From the NCBI GenBank assembly GCA_029557905.1, contig JAKQHR010000032.1, forward strand, positions 1 through 36,744: DNA of 36,744 nt. The letters are read 5' to 3'. Both the position numbers and the translations under genes were made by a program. The stretch is from Verrucomicrobiota bacterium (GTDB taxonomy: Bacteria > Verrucomicrobiota > Kiritimatiellia > JAKQHR01). Every line of letters begins with the position of its first letter. Position 1 is the stretch's first letter. The notes below the pieces were generated by a model that was given only the letters and a program-made list of their open reading frames with translations, was not told the origin of the DNA and searched no databases. Below are positions 18,103 to 29,069 of the stretch, one piece after another.

Positions 18103-18794
18103 ATCCATTGCCTTTCAAACCCAGATACTGTGTGCTGATCCCGGCCTATCAGGAGGAAAAAAACATTGCCTCTGTGGTGCGGGATGCCCTGAAATACTGC
18201 CCGCAGGTGATTGTCGTGGATGACGGATCCGGCGACAAGACCGCTTCGGTGGCGGATCAGGCCGGGGCCATCGTTCACCGGCATGAGACCAATCGGGGGA
18301 AGGGGGCCGCCCTGCAGACGGGTTTTGCCGTGGCCCGCGCCCGCGAATGTGATGCCGTGATCACCATGGATGCTGACGGCCAGCACAAGCCGGAGGAAAT
18401 CCCCCGCTTCATGGATGCCTATGAGCGCACCCGTATTCCCGTGCTGGTGGGCAACCGGATGGCTGATCCCGCCGGCATGCCGCTCATCAGAAGGCTGACG
18501 AACCGTTTCATGAGCTGCATGCTCAGCCGGGTAATGAAGCAGTACGTTCCGGACACGCAATGCGGTTTCCGGCTGTTTGCAAGCGATCTCACTCCTTTTG
18601 TCCCCACGGAGTCGGCCGGTTTCGCCGCGGAATCGGAAATCCTTCTTTATGTGGCGCGCCGCGGCATCCGAATGGATTCCGTTCGCGTGTCCACCGTCTA
18701 TACCGGCGCAGAGCAGAGCAGTATTCGCCCGTTCAGTGATGCGTTCCGGTTTTTCGGCATGCTGTGGCGGAACCGGGAACGGAAGAGGTTCTGA
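18099..18794 (+). CDS. Family 2 glycosyltransferase (DPM1/polyprenyl-phosphate type)
   Basis: A 231-residue single-domain GT-A glycosyltransferase that uses a nucleotide sugar. It starts with YCVLIPAYQEEKNIASVV, then VIVVDDGSGDKT (nucleotide binding) and the metal-binding DxD-type motif at D91-A-D93 in ITMDADGQHKPEEI. DTQCGFRLF and FAAESEILLYVARRG are typical of the polyprenyl-phosphate mannosyl/glucosyltransferase subgroup. No C-terminal membrane helix is present, so it resembles soluble DPM1-like enzymes. Substrate cannot be told. It overlaps lipA by 4 bp and pcm by 1 bp. Confidence 0.88.
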   Translation: MNPLPFKPRYCVLIPAYQEEKNIASVVRDALKYCPQVIVVDDGSGDKTASVADQAGAIVHRHETNRGKGAALQTGFAVARARECDAVITMDADGQHKPEEIPRFMDAYERTRIPVLVGNRMADPAGMPLIRRLTNRFMSCMLSRVMKQYVPDTQCGFRLFASDLTPFVPTESAGFAAESEILLYVARRGIRMDSVRVSTVYTGAEQSSIRPFSDAFRFFGMLWRNRERKRF

Positions 18795-19453
18795 TGCAGG
18801 AAAGTGCCGCCGCCCATCTGCGCCGGGAGCATATTGAGGTTTTCATCCGCGGCCGGGGTGTCTGCGATAAACGGGTCCTCCGGGCCCTGCAGGATGTTCC
18901 CAGGGAGCTCTTTGCTCCGGGAATGTCTCTGAACGATGTCTACGGCGACCATCCCCTTCCGATCGGCTGCGGCCAGACGGTTTCGCAGCCATATATGGTT
19001 GCCTGGATGACGGAGCTTCTGCGCGTTTCGGAAGAAGATCGCGTGCTTGAGATCGGAACCGGATCCGGGTATCAGACGGCTGTGCTGGCCCGTCTTGCGA
19101 AAGAAGTATGCACGGTCGAACGCCTTCCGGCGCTCACGGTGCGCGCGCAGGCCGTACTTGGAGAACTCAATCTGGTCAATGTCAGGTACCGGGTGGGGGA
19201 TGGAACTGTCGGATGGGCGGAGCAGGCGCCGTATAACGCCATTTGCGTCACCGCCGGGGCGCCCCGTGTTCCTCCGCCGCTTCAGGCGCAGCTGGCAGAC
19301 GGGGGCCGCCTTGTCATTCCGGTGGGAGACAGGATGCTCCAGTCGCTTGTGCTTGTCGAACGATGCGGCAGCCGCTACAACATGCGCGAACTGGGCGGAT
19401 GCCGCTTCGTACCCCTGGTGGGGGCAGAGGGCTGGCCGTCCGGCCAAACCTGA
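18794..19453 (+). CDS. pcm: Protein-L-isoaspartate O-methyltransferase
   Basis: PCM methylates isoaspartyl residues in damaged proteins so they can be repaired, using SAM. The 219-residue length is typical. The substrate loop GQTVSQPYMVAWM (60-72) and SAM motif I, LEIGTGSGYQTAVL (85-98), are canonical, followed by the acidic ERLPAL strand. The start is ATG 18794, whose A is also the last base of the preceding TGA stop. An in-frame upstream alternative at 18764 would lie within the glycosyltransferase gene and lacks support. It sits in the pgi-lipA-GT2-pcm run. Confidence 0.94.
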   Translation: MQESAAAHLRREHIEVFIRGRGVCDKRVLRALQDVPRELFAPGMSLNDVYGDHPLPIGCGQTVSQPYMVAWMTELLRVSEEDRVLEIGTGSGYQTAVLARLAKEVCTVERLPALTVRAQAVLGELNLVNVRYRVGDGTVGWAEQAPYNAICVTAGAPRVPPPLQAQLADGGRLVIPVGDRMLQSLVLVERCGSRYNMRELGGCRFVPLVGAEGWPSGQT

Positions 19454-19473
19454 TATTGCGTGGAGATATTAAA

Positions 19474-20166
19474 ATGAAGAAACTGATATGCACATCGGCT
19501 GTTTTGCTTTGCATCATGGGCGCGGGGCCGGCGGCCGCAGCGCCTGCGGAGCATCATTCCATCGGGGAGAAGATTGCCGGCTGGATGCGCGGTACAGGCC
19601 TCCCGGATGAGCTGACCGTCGTGGCAATATCCACGCTTCCGATCGTGGAGCTTCGCGGAGCTGTTCCGGTGGGCCATATGATGTTCCCCGATACTGACCG
19701 CTCGACCCGCACGGGCCGCGACGACTGGGGCCGGTCCATCCGTATTTTCATTCTCGCCGTGATCGGGAACATGATCCCCATTCCCTTCATTCTCCTGCTC
19801 CTCGGACCTGTTTCGCGGTGGCTGATGCGTTTCCGCATCGGGGAAAAATTCTTCAACTGGCTGTTCGCCCGGACCCGCCGCAAGGCGGCGAACATCGAGA
19901 AGTACGAAACCCTGGGGCTCACCATATTTGTGGCCATCCCGCTGCCTGTAACAGGCGGATGGACCGGCGCCATGGCGGCGTTTCTCATGGGCATGAAGTT
20001 CCATCATGCCATGCTGTCCATCCTTCTGGGGGTGATGATTGCCGGTGTGATCATGACGGTCCTGTCGCTCATGGGGTGGGTGGGAGCCCTGATCGCCGCC
20101 GTCGTTTTGCTGTCCATGGCGGCCGGAGCGGTGGTCGGGCTGTTTCGCCGAGAAGAAAGGAATTGA
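19474..20166 (+). CDS. Small multidrug export family membrane protein (COG2426 type)
   Basis: A 230-residue integral membrane protein resembling the Sm_multidrug_ex family (COG2426), whose true substrate is unknown despite the name. It has an N-terminal signal-like helix (residues 3-24), then the hallmark TLPIVELRGAVPVG segment. Membrane helices follow around FILAVIGNMIPIPFILLLLG and LGLTIFVAIPLPVTGGWTGA, with two more at the C-terminus. The basic stretch RTRRKAANIEKYE between helices is also a family feature. The start is ATG 19474 with GGAG about 8 nt upstream; longer upstream frames run through pcm and are spurious. A link with membrane or envelope homeostasis is plausible, not shown. Confidence 0.8.
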   Translation: MKKLICTSAVLLCIMGAGPAAAAPAEHHSIGEKIAGWMRGTGLPDELTVVAISTLPIVELRGAVPVGHMMFPDTDRSTRTGRDDWGRSIRIFILAVIGNMIPIPFILLLLGPVSRWLMRFRIGEKFFNWLFARTRRKAANIEKYETLGLTIFVAIPLPVTGGWTGAMAAFLMGMKFHHAMLSILLGVMIAGVIMTVLSLMGWVGALIAAVVLLSMAAGAVVGLFRREERN

Positions 20167-20180
20167 ATCCGGCCTGCAAA

Positions 20181-20189
20181 TGATATAAG
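20181..20189 (+). promoter_or_regulatory. Extended -10 promoter for the 20233-ddl-fts run
   Basis: TGATATAAG (20181-20189) is an extended -10: TG, one base, then TATAAG (5 of 6). No strong -35 is seen at 17 bp, as expected for an extended -10 promoter. It lies in the 66-bp gap before the uncharacterised gene at 20233 and could feed ddl and ftsQAZ downstream. Confidence 0.5.
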
Positions 20190-20232
20190 CATGAGACTGG
20201 AATGATCTGCTGCGCCTAAACAGGAGAAGACG

Positions 20233-21027
20233 ATGACGGAATATACGAAACATATATACATGACGCTGTTTCCAAACAACGCGCTGATTGCATCGCATCT
20301 TGAGCCGGAACAGTTTGCAAAACACTTGACCGTTGGCACGGCCAAGCACTATCAGAGCAAGGTGGTCTTTGCCGAGGTGAATATCAACTTCCGGGATCCG
20401 TTTTTTGAGATCGACGAAATCCTTGCGCAGACGGTGCCCCATCCAGTGACCGGCAAACCCAAGCGGACCAAGTTCATCGCCTCCTATGCGACACTGGAGC
20501 ATGTGGCGCTTTCGGCCATCGGCAGGCTGTATCTGGTGACGGCCGGAGGGCAGGTGCTCGGAATTGAAGCTCAGCCGTACACGCGCGTCAGCGAGACCGG
20601 CCGCGTGAGAGTTTACCAGGAGATTAATCCACTGCACAGTCTGGTGGCCGCCAACAGCGATCCGCGCGAGTTCGGAAAATGGATCACTCGCGGCACCCGC
20701 TCAAAGAGCGCACCCAAGGTCTGTTTTACCCAGATCGATATGGATGTGGATCGCTTCGCAAAAGAGCATACCAGCCGGATGCAGTTCACTGCCCCGATTC
20801 CTGAAATTCATCCGCTTCGGCTCTATGACTGCCTGAAAGAGCTGCTGGACAATCCGAACAAGAAGACCAAGACGATCAGTCTCGGCTCTGTGTTTCGCCA
20901 TACTTCCTATAAGCGCATTAAGCATGGCTTCTGGATTGCCGATGGCGACGACATGCTCTACTTCCCGATTCCTCCCCGTGATGAACTGGAAAAAAACCAT
21001 TACGACTGGTGGCGTGAAGTGATGTGA
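20233..21027 (+). CDS. Uncharacterised soluble protein upstream of ddl
   Basis: A 264-residue protein I do not recognise. ATG 20233 has a good GGAG ribosome binding site (about 8 nt upstream). There is no signal peptide or membrane segment. The protein is rich in mixed beta-type segments with aromatic and basic residues, such as IYMTLFPNNALIASHLEPEQ, KVVFAEVNINFRDPFFEID and a C-terminal SYKRIKHGFWIADGDDMLYF. Two stretches, KVVFAEVNINFRDPFFEIDE (about 42-61) and PKVCFTQIDMDVDRFAKEH (about 159-177), look loosely alike, which might indicate an internal duplication. The gene lies 13 bp before ddl, so it is probably cotranscribed with the cell-wall and division genes. Coding status is supported by codon pattern, ribosome binding site and promoter; function is unknown. 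Confidence 0.72.
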   Translation: MTEYTKHIYMTLFPNNALIASHLEPEQFAKHLTVGTAKHYQSKVVFAEVNINFRDPFFEIDEILAQTVPHPVTGKPKRTKFIASYATLEHVALSAIGRLYLVTAGGQVLGIEAQPYTRVSETGRVRVYQEINPLHSLVAANSDPREFGKWITRGTRSKSAPKVCFTQIDMDVDRFAKEHTSRMQFTAPIPEIHPLRLYDCLKELLDNPNKKTKTISLGSVFRHTSYKRIKHGFWIADGDDMLYFPIPPRDELEKNHYDWWREVM

Positions 21028-21040
21028 GGCAGCCGGAGCC

Positions 21041-21982
21041 ATGGCGGCATTGGCCGCGGAGCAGACGGTTTTTCGTGTGAAACCTACTTCACCATTCAGC
21101 CGGGTTGGTGTTTTGATGGGGGGAACTTCAGCCGAGCGCGGGGTTTCGCTCCGGTCGGGTGCTTCCGTCGCAAAAGGCCTGACAGACGCGGGATATCAGG
21201 TCGAATCCCTTATCATCGATTCGGCTGAGCTAGTGGTTCCTGATGGGATAGAGGCGGTTTTTATTGCTCTGCACGGCGCATTCGGTGAGGACGGTCAGAT
21301 CCAGCGGATGCTGGAGGAACAGAAAATCCCCTATACCGGATCAGGACCGGAAGCAAGCCGCCGCGCGTTTGATAAAATGCTGAGCAAGGAGATTTTCACT
21401 CGCGCAGGGCTTCCGACTCCGCAGTATGCGATCGTTAAAAGGGGCGAAGCCTGCCCGCTCCCGTTTCCGGTTGTCACCAAGCCGGTCCGCGAGGGATCCA
21501 GCATTGGCATTCATATTGTGTCCGACGGGGACGATTGGAAAGCTTCCGTGGAAGATACGCTCCGATACGGTGAGGCGGCGCTGGTGGAGCGCTACATTCC
21601 CGGCCGCGAGCTGACAGTCGGCCTGGTTTGTGATCAGGTGCTGCCGGTCATCGAGATCGCCCCCGCGGAAGGCTATTACAACTATGACGCAAAATATCAG
21701 AGAAAAGACACCCGCTACATTGTCCCGGCTGACATTCCCGCTGATGCCGCTGCCCGCTGCAGGGATCTCGCCGCAGCGACTTTTCATGCACTCGGATGCT
21801 GCGGTCTCAGTCGCGTGGATTTTCGGATGACTTCCGACAGCGATCTCTATATATTGGAAAACAACAGCATTCCCGGTTTTACGGAATCCAGTCTTTTGCC
21901 CAAGGCGGCCCGGGCGGCGGGGATGGAATTCCCTGAGCTGTGCGATCGCATCATGCGGTCCGCAGGACTGAACAAAATCTGA
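21041..21982 (+). CDS. ddl: D-alanine--D-alanine ligase
   Basis: Ddl is an ATP-grasp enzyme that makes the D-Ala-D-Ala dipeptide for peptidoglycan precursors. The 313-residue protein has the family landmarks: VGVLMGGTSAERGVSLRSG near the N-terminus, ALHGAFGEDGQIQ, FPVVTKPVREGSSIGIHIV (ATP binding), GYYNYDAKY of the omega loop, and the metal and dipeptide site SRVDFRM plus ENNSIPGFTESSLLP. The start at ATG 21041 adds about 20 residues before the core, slightly longer than usual; no closer start is clearly better. Its place directly before ftsQ-ftsA-ftsZ is the classical end of the dcw cluster and indicates a peptidoglycan wall. Confidence 0.95.
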   Translation: MAALAAEQTVFRVKPTSPFSRVGVLMGGTSAERGVSLRSGASVAKGLTDAGYQVESLIIDSAELVVPDGIEAVFIALHGAFGEDGQIQRMLEEQKIPYTGSGPEASRRAFDKMLSKEIFTRAGLPTPQYAIVKRGEACPLPFPVVTKPVREGSSIGIHIVSDGDDWKASVEDTLRYGEAALVERYIPGRELTVGLVCDQVLPVIEIAPAEGYYNYDAKYQRKDTRYIVPADIPADAAARCRDLAAATFHALGCCGLSRVDFRMTSDSDLYILENNSIPGFTESSLLPKAARAAGMEFPELCDRIMRSAGLNKI

Positions 21983-22001
21983 TCGTGAGGATGGTCTTGG
22001 C

Positions 22002-22856
22002 ATGTGGTGGTATGATGACAAAATCTTGACCGGCCCCAGGGGGGGGCGGCGCAGACGAAGCCGTGAGTCCGTGCTGTATGCACGCTCCGGCGCTGTCCGC
22101 GACGGCTGGCGCGGTCATCTGGCCGGGATTGCCCTGGTCAGCGTGGCGGTGATTGCTCTCTGTGGAGCGCTGTTTGCCGCAGCCATGTATGCCGGCCGGA
22201 AGCTGTTCACGGAGAATCCCCGATTCAACATTGCGGTGCTCGATCTGCAGTCGGACGGGACACGCTTGTCCCCGGACCATCTTCGCGAATATTCGGGCCT
22301 TTCGGCCGGCCAAAATCTGTTTGCGGTGGATATTTCAGAAGTGCGCCGGAAGCTTGAACTGGTCCCGCTGGTGGGCCGCGTGACTGTCCGCCGCAGTTTC
22401 CCTGACACCCTGGAAGTGCGTGTGAGTGAGCGCAGTGCTCTGGCCTGTCTGAAAAGCGACCGCAGCGCCGCGCCGCTGGCCGTGGATCGCGAGGGTTATG
22501 TGCTGGGCCCGATGTATTCTTCTCCAAACCTGCCGGTTGTGGAGGGCTTTTCGGAAAAGGGCCTGAGACCCGGAAGCCAGGTTCGGGCCCGGGAAATCCG
22601 TGACGCCCTTTCCGTTCTGGACATCGTGGACAGCACGCCTGCACTGGCCCGGCATCTGCAGATCATGGTGGTTAATGTCAGGGACCGGGACCGGCTGGAT
22701 GTGCGCCTGGCAAACGGGAAGCGTCTGCTGCTGGCTCCCACCCGTCTTGAATGGCGGCTTCAGCGGGCCGCCTCCAGTCTGCAGGCGGATATTCAGAAGG
22801 GTGGAAATCATATGCTGTTTGATGTAACAGGAGACAGCAATGTCACTGGCCAATAA
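22002..22856 (+). CDS. ftsQ: Cell division protein FtsQ
   Basis: FtsQ links early and late division proteins and binds FtsB/FtsL in the periplasm. The 284-residue protein has a basic cytoplasmic tail (1-38, with a GGRRRRSRE cluster), one membrane helix (about 40-63), a POTRA domain (about 73-146) and the FtsQ beta domain. The POTRA region shows YSGLSAGQNLFAVDISEVRR and VTVRRSFPDTLEVRVSER, which are typical. Position between ddl and ftsA confirms the call. FtsQ is poorly conserved in sequence, so the identification rests on architecture, the POTRA signature and gene order. Confidence 0.9.
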   Translation: MWWYDDKILTGPRGGRRRRSRESVLYARSGAVRDGWRGHLAGIALVSVAVIALCGALFAAAMYAGRKLFTENPRFNIAVLDLQSDGTRLSPDHLREYSGLSAGQNLFAVDISEVRRKLELVPLVGRVTVRRSFPDTLEVRVSERSALACLKSDRSAAPLAVDREGYVLGPMYSSPNLPVVEGFSEKGLRPGSQVRAREIRDALSVLDIVDSTPALARHLQIMVVNVRDRDRLDVRLANGKRLLLAPTRLEWRLQRAASSLQADIQKGGNHMLFDVTGDSNVTGQ

Positions 22857-22886
22857 GATACACAGGACCGCGGAGGGCGGCTGATT

Positions 22887-24086
22887 ATGCCCTCATCACC
22901 CATAGCGGCCATCGAAGTCGGAACATCAAAGGTCTGTGTTCTGGTTGGGGACCTTCTTGAGGATGATCAGCTGATGATCGTCGGGCAGGGCGTCAGCCCG
23001 TCCCGCGGTGTGCGCAAGGGGCAGGTCACCGATCTCGACAACGTGACGTCCTGCCTGAATCATGCGCTGGAGCAGGCCGAGGAGCAGGCCGATGTCACCG
23101 TCAGCGAGGCCTATGTGGTCATCAGCGGAGATCACATTCAGTCCATGACCAACCGGGGCAGTGTTCCGGTGCGTTCGCCCGGAGGCCTGGTGGCCGAAGA
23201 AGAGGTGGAGGATGTCGGTGATCTGGCCCGGGCTGTGGCCCTGCCTACAGAACGGGCGATTCTCCATTCCATAGCCCAGCGCTACTATCTGGACGACCAG
23301 CACGCGGTGCTCCGGCCCGAGGGGATGGAGGCGGCCCGTCTCACGCTCGATATGCTGATCATTCACTGCCTTCGCAACCGCATCAAGAATGTTGTGCGCA
23401 CGCTCAAGGAGGTGAATGTGGAGGTGGCGGATATTGCTTTTGGAGGCCTTATGTCGGGCATGGCGGTGCTTTCACCAGAGCAAAAACAGGGCGGCGCAAT
23501 CGTGATTGATCTCGGCGGCGGCACCACCGACTATCTGGTTTATGCCAACATGGCCATTGCGGCGGCTGGAAGCCTTTCGGTGGGCGGAGACCACGTAACC
23601 AATGATATTGCCCTTGGGCTGGGACTTCCGCACGGTCAGGCGGAGGAACTCAAGAAGAACTCAGGTTCCGCCGTGGTCAGCCCGGCCGCCGGGTCTCAAA
23701 CCGTTGCGCTGCAGCCCGAAGGCGGTTTCCCGGGGAAAAACGTGCGTCTGTCGGATATCCAGACGATCATCAACGCGCGCATGGAAGAGACCTTTGAACT
23801 GGTCAGGGACAGCATTCTTCGCAGCGGTCTGCGCACAGAAATGGTATCCGGAGTCATTTTGACCGGCGGCGGAGCCCACCTTGAAGGAGCGGTTCAGCTG
23901 GCCAGTGAAATCTTTAATCGCGAGTGCCAGATTGGCCGTCCGCGGAATGTGAACGGACTTGCTGTGGTCACCGAAGGACCCCAGTATGCCGCTCCTCTCG
24001 GCATGCTGCAGCATGCGGTGCGCAGCAGAAACCGCGGAAGGAAATCCGGCATTTTGGGCGCGTTGATCAATCTAATTAAAGGCTGA
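22887..24086 (+). CDS. ftsA: Cell division protein FtsA
   Basis: FtsA is an actin-like ATPase that tethers FtsZ filaments to the inner membrane. The 399-residue protein has the phosphate-1 loop IAAIEVGTSKVCVLVGD at 6-22, the 1C/SHS2 domain (about 84-165), phosphate 2 IVIDLGGGTTDYLVY (about 205-219), and the adenosine motif GVILTGGGAHLEGA. The C-terminus after a short basic linker ends in the amphipathic membrane-targeting helix SGILGALINLIKG. FtsA and a divergent FtsZ occur together here, so a tether for FtsZ is preserved. The gene is 8 bp before ftsZ. Confidence 0.95.
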   Translation: MPSSPIAAIEVGTSKVCVLVGDLLEDDQLMIVGQGVSPSRGVRKGQVTDLDNVTSCLNHALEQAEEQADVTVSEAYVVISGDHIQSMTNRGSVPVRSPGGLVAEEEVEDVGDLARAVALPTERAILHSIAQRYYLDDQHAVLRPEGMEAARLTLDMLIIHCLRNRIKNVVRTLKEVNVEVADIAFGGLMSGMAVLSPEQKQGGAIVIDLGGGTTDYLVYANMAIAAAGSLSVGGDHVTNDIALGLGLPHGQAEELKKNSGSAVVSPAAGSQTVALQPEGGFPGKNVRLSDIQTIINARMEETFELVRDSILRSGLRTEMVSGVILTGGGAHLEGAVQLASEIFNRECQIGRPRNVNGLAVVTEGPQYAAPLGMLQHAVRSRNRGRKSGILGALINLIKG

Positions 24087-24094
24087 GACACAGG

Positions 24095-25273
24095 ATGCAG
24101 TTCCACAGGGAAAACCGAGACAGAGCGTTGCGGGAAACGCGGGTGGTGATCGCCGGCATTGGCGGCAGTGGATGCAACGTCATGGCGTCGCTGGCCCGGC
24201 GGTGGCCGGATGGCCCTGAGCTCATAGGCATACACACGGATGCCGCCGTGCTCTCCTCTTCGCACGGCATTCGCCCGCTGCAGATTGGAGCAGAACTTCT
24301 CAACGGGATGAGCACCGGAGGGAAACCGGATATGGGGCGGCGCGCCGCCGAACGCGACCGGGATGAAATCAGCCGGCTTTTCCGCGGTTCGGATCTAGTG
24401 ATTCTTGTGACGGGTCTCGGCGGCGGGACCGGCACGGGGGCGGCGCCCGTTGTTGCCGAAGCGGCCGAGGCGGCCGGATCTCTTGTGCTCTGCTTTGTCA
24501 TGCTCCCGTTTGATTTCGAGGGGCCTCACCGTCAGGAACAGGCTTTGCAGGGCCTGGGCGCCCTGAAGGGGGCCACCGATGCCGTGATACAGTTTCCCAA
24601 TCAGCGTGTGCTGGCCCAGGCGGATGAATCGCTCAATGTCACGGATGCATTTCTGATGGCAGACCGTCTGGTGGGCGACTGCGTCCGGTCGCTCTGGGAG
24701 CTGTTCAACCGCACCAGCCTCATCCGGCTTGACTTTGCTGATTTCCGGAGCCTGCTGATGCACAGCGAGGGCGCGTGCGCCATGGCCTGTGTTGAGAGCG
24801 AGGGTCCGGATCGCGTCAAGCATGCCGTGGCCGGTCTGCTGGCCGCCCCGCAGTTTGAGGCCGGCGCGCAGTTGCGCCGGGCGAATGCCCTGCTGGTGGG
24901 CGTGACCGGCGGCCCGGACTTGAAACTGGTTGAACTGCAGAACCTGCTGGATGAAATTCGGGAAATCACACATGAACAGGCCCGGATACTGATGGGTACG
25001 GCGGTGGATCCCGATTATCAGGGCCGGATTTCGCTGAGTGTGCTGCTGGCGGAGGAGCGGCCTGAACCGGGGCCCGTGGAAACCCCGCCTGCAGAAACCC
25101 GGCGGGACACGGATCGCGGGCGTGAGCATAAACGCGTAATCCCGCTGCAGACCACCCTTGATCTTGATGCCCGGGGGATCGGCCGTTTTGAGGACGTTTC
25201 CCCTACGGTGCATCAGGGAGCCAATCTGGATGTGCCCACGTATGTCAGACGCGGCATCCGGCTGGGCCGGTGA
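24095..25273 (+). CDS. ftsZ: Cell division GTPase FtsZ, divergent
   Basis: The tubulin homologue that builds the division ring. The 392 residues keep the main FtsZ frame: glycine-rich GIGGSGCNVMASL (21-33), the tubulin signature TGLGGGTGTGAAPVVA (106-121), a T7 loop RLDFADF (211-217), and a C-terminal conserved peptide LDVPTYVRRG after a linker of about 50 residues. It is clearly diverged. The first loop has S and C in place of glycines, NTDAQAL is HTDAAVL, and the T7 loop starts with Arg (R211) where E. coli has the catalytic-loop Asn207, while both aspartates (D213 and D216) remain. Position after ftsQ and ftsA confirms identity. The stop abuts the convergent hydrolase gene with no gap. Confidence 0.93.
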   Translation: MQFHRENRDRALRETRVVIAGIGGSGCNVMASLARRWPDGPELIGIHTDAAVLSSSHGIRPLQIGAELLNGMSTGGKPDMGRRAAERDRDEISRLFRGSDLVILVTGLGGGTGTGAAPVVAEAAEAAGSLVLCFVMLPFDFEGPHRQEQALQGLGALKGATDAVIQFPNQRVLAQADESLNVTDAFLMADRLVGDCVRSLWELFNRTSLIRLDFADFRSLLMHSEGACAMACVESEGPDRVKHAVAGLLAAPQFEAGAQLRRANALLVGVTGGPDLKLVELQNLLDEIREITHEQARILMGTAVDPDYQGRISLSVLLAEERPEPGPVETPPAETRRDTDRGREHKRVIPLQTTLDLDARGIGRFEDVSPTVHQGANLDVPTYVRRGIRLGR

Positions 25274-28392
<3,119 letters not shown>

Positions 28393-28400
<8 letters not shown>

Positions 28401-28917
28401 CCAGATAGAACTTCTTCCCGTCGTTGAAATAGTGAAGCATCTGATTGTTCAGAGTCTCATCCTGCAGCAGCACCAGAAGGTCCGTGATATCCTTGCGCTT
28501 CCGGATCATCAGCCCAATCACGGTGCCGTCCGCCGGCTGCCGGATGACTCCGGCACGGTAGTAGACCATCTTGCCCTTCTCCGGACTGACCAGTCGCGCG
28601 CCGCTGGCCGCGGCCGCTGCGGCCGGGGCGGCCGACGGCTCATCTGCCGGTTTCTGGATGAAGATGTTCACCTCGTTCTGATGGCCCTCCCGGGGATCAA
28701 TCACTGCGAGGTCGTCCAGACCGTCCATGTCAAAATCAGCTTCGACCGCCTTGCGTTCATCGGCAATCTGTATTTCCTCGCGCATCACGACCTCGTTGGT
28801 GGCCGTGAATGGAACTTCCGCCGGCGGCTGTTCGGGCAGGGGAGCCGCCGCAGGTTCTTTCTTCGCGCATCCAAAGGCAAGGACCACTAACAGCATCAAC
28901 ATGAATCTTGTCTGCAT
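28393..28917 (-). CDS. Lipoprotein with FG-GAP-like Asp-rich motif
   Basis: A 174-residue predicted lipoprotein. ATG 28917 follows a strong ribosome binding site TAGGAG (28930-28925, spacing 7 nt), so it is preferred over the in-frame TTG at 28923. The N-terminus MQTRFMLMLLVVLAFGC ends in a lipobox with the modified cysteine at C17. A proline/alanine-rich linker follows. VEADFDMDGLDDLAVIDPRE resembles the DxDxDG calcium-binding loop of FG-GAP/VCBS repeats, but only one such motif is present. The C-terminus (about 108-174) is a small conserved-looking domain ending NQMLHYFNDGKKFYLDE. The function is unknown. It heads the operon with vanZ-like, ligA and the MBL hydrolase. Confidence 0.78.
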
Positions 28918-29018
28918 AGCCAACTCCTAATTGCAGTGTCAGTGTGCCATGTCCGCATTAATCAATCAAGAATATCCGCTCTAAAACCTGAAAGATAAAA
29001 TAATCATTCGAAAATCTG

Positions 29019-29040
29019 GCCATTTACGGCCGGAAATGGC
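29019..29040. promoter_or_regulatory. 22-bp near-perfect palindrome, candidate operator
   Basis: GCCATTT (29019-29025) and AAATGGC (29034-29040) are exact inverted arms, and the centre CGGCCG (29027-29032) is itself palindromic. Only one symmetric pair (A 29026 and G 29033) breaks the dyad. It ends 29 bp before the ATG of the cyclic-nucleotide-binding protein, in the 152-bp gap between divergent genes. No T-run follows, so an operator is more likely than a terminator. Confidence 0.55.
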
Positions 29041-29069
29041 ATTCTTTGAGCCAAACGAGAGGGCTGGCC

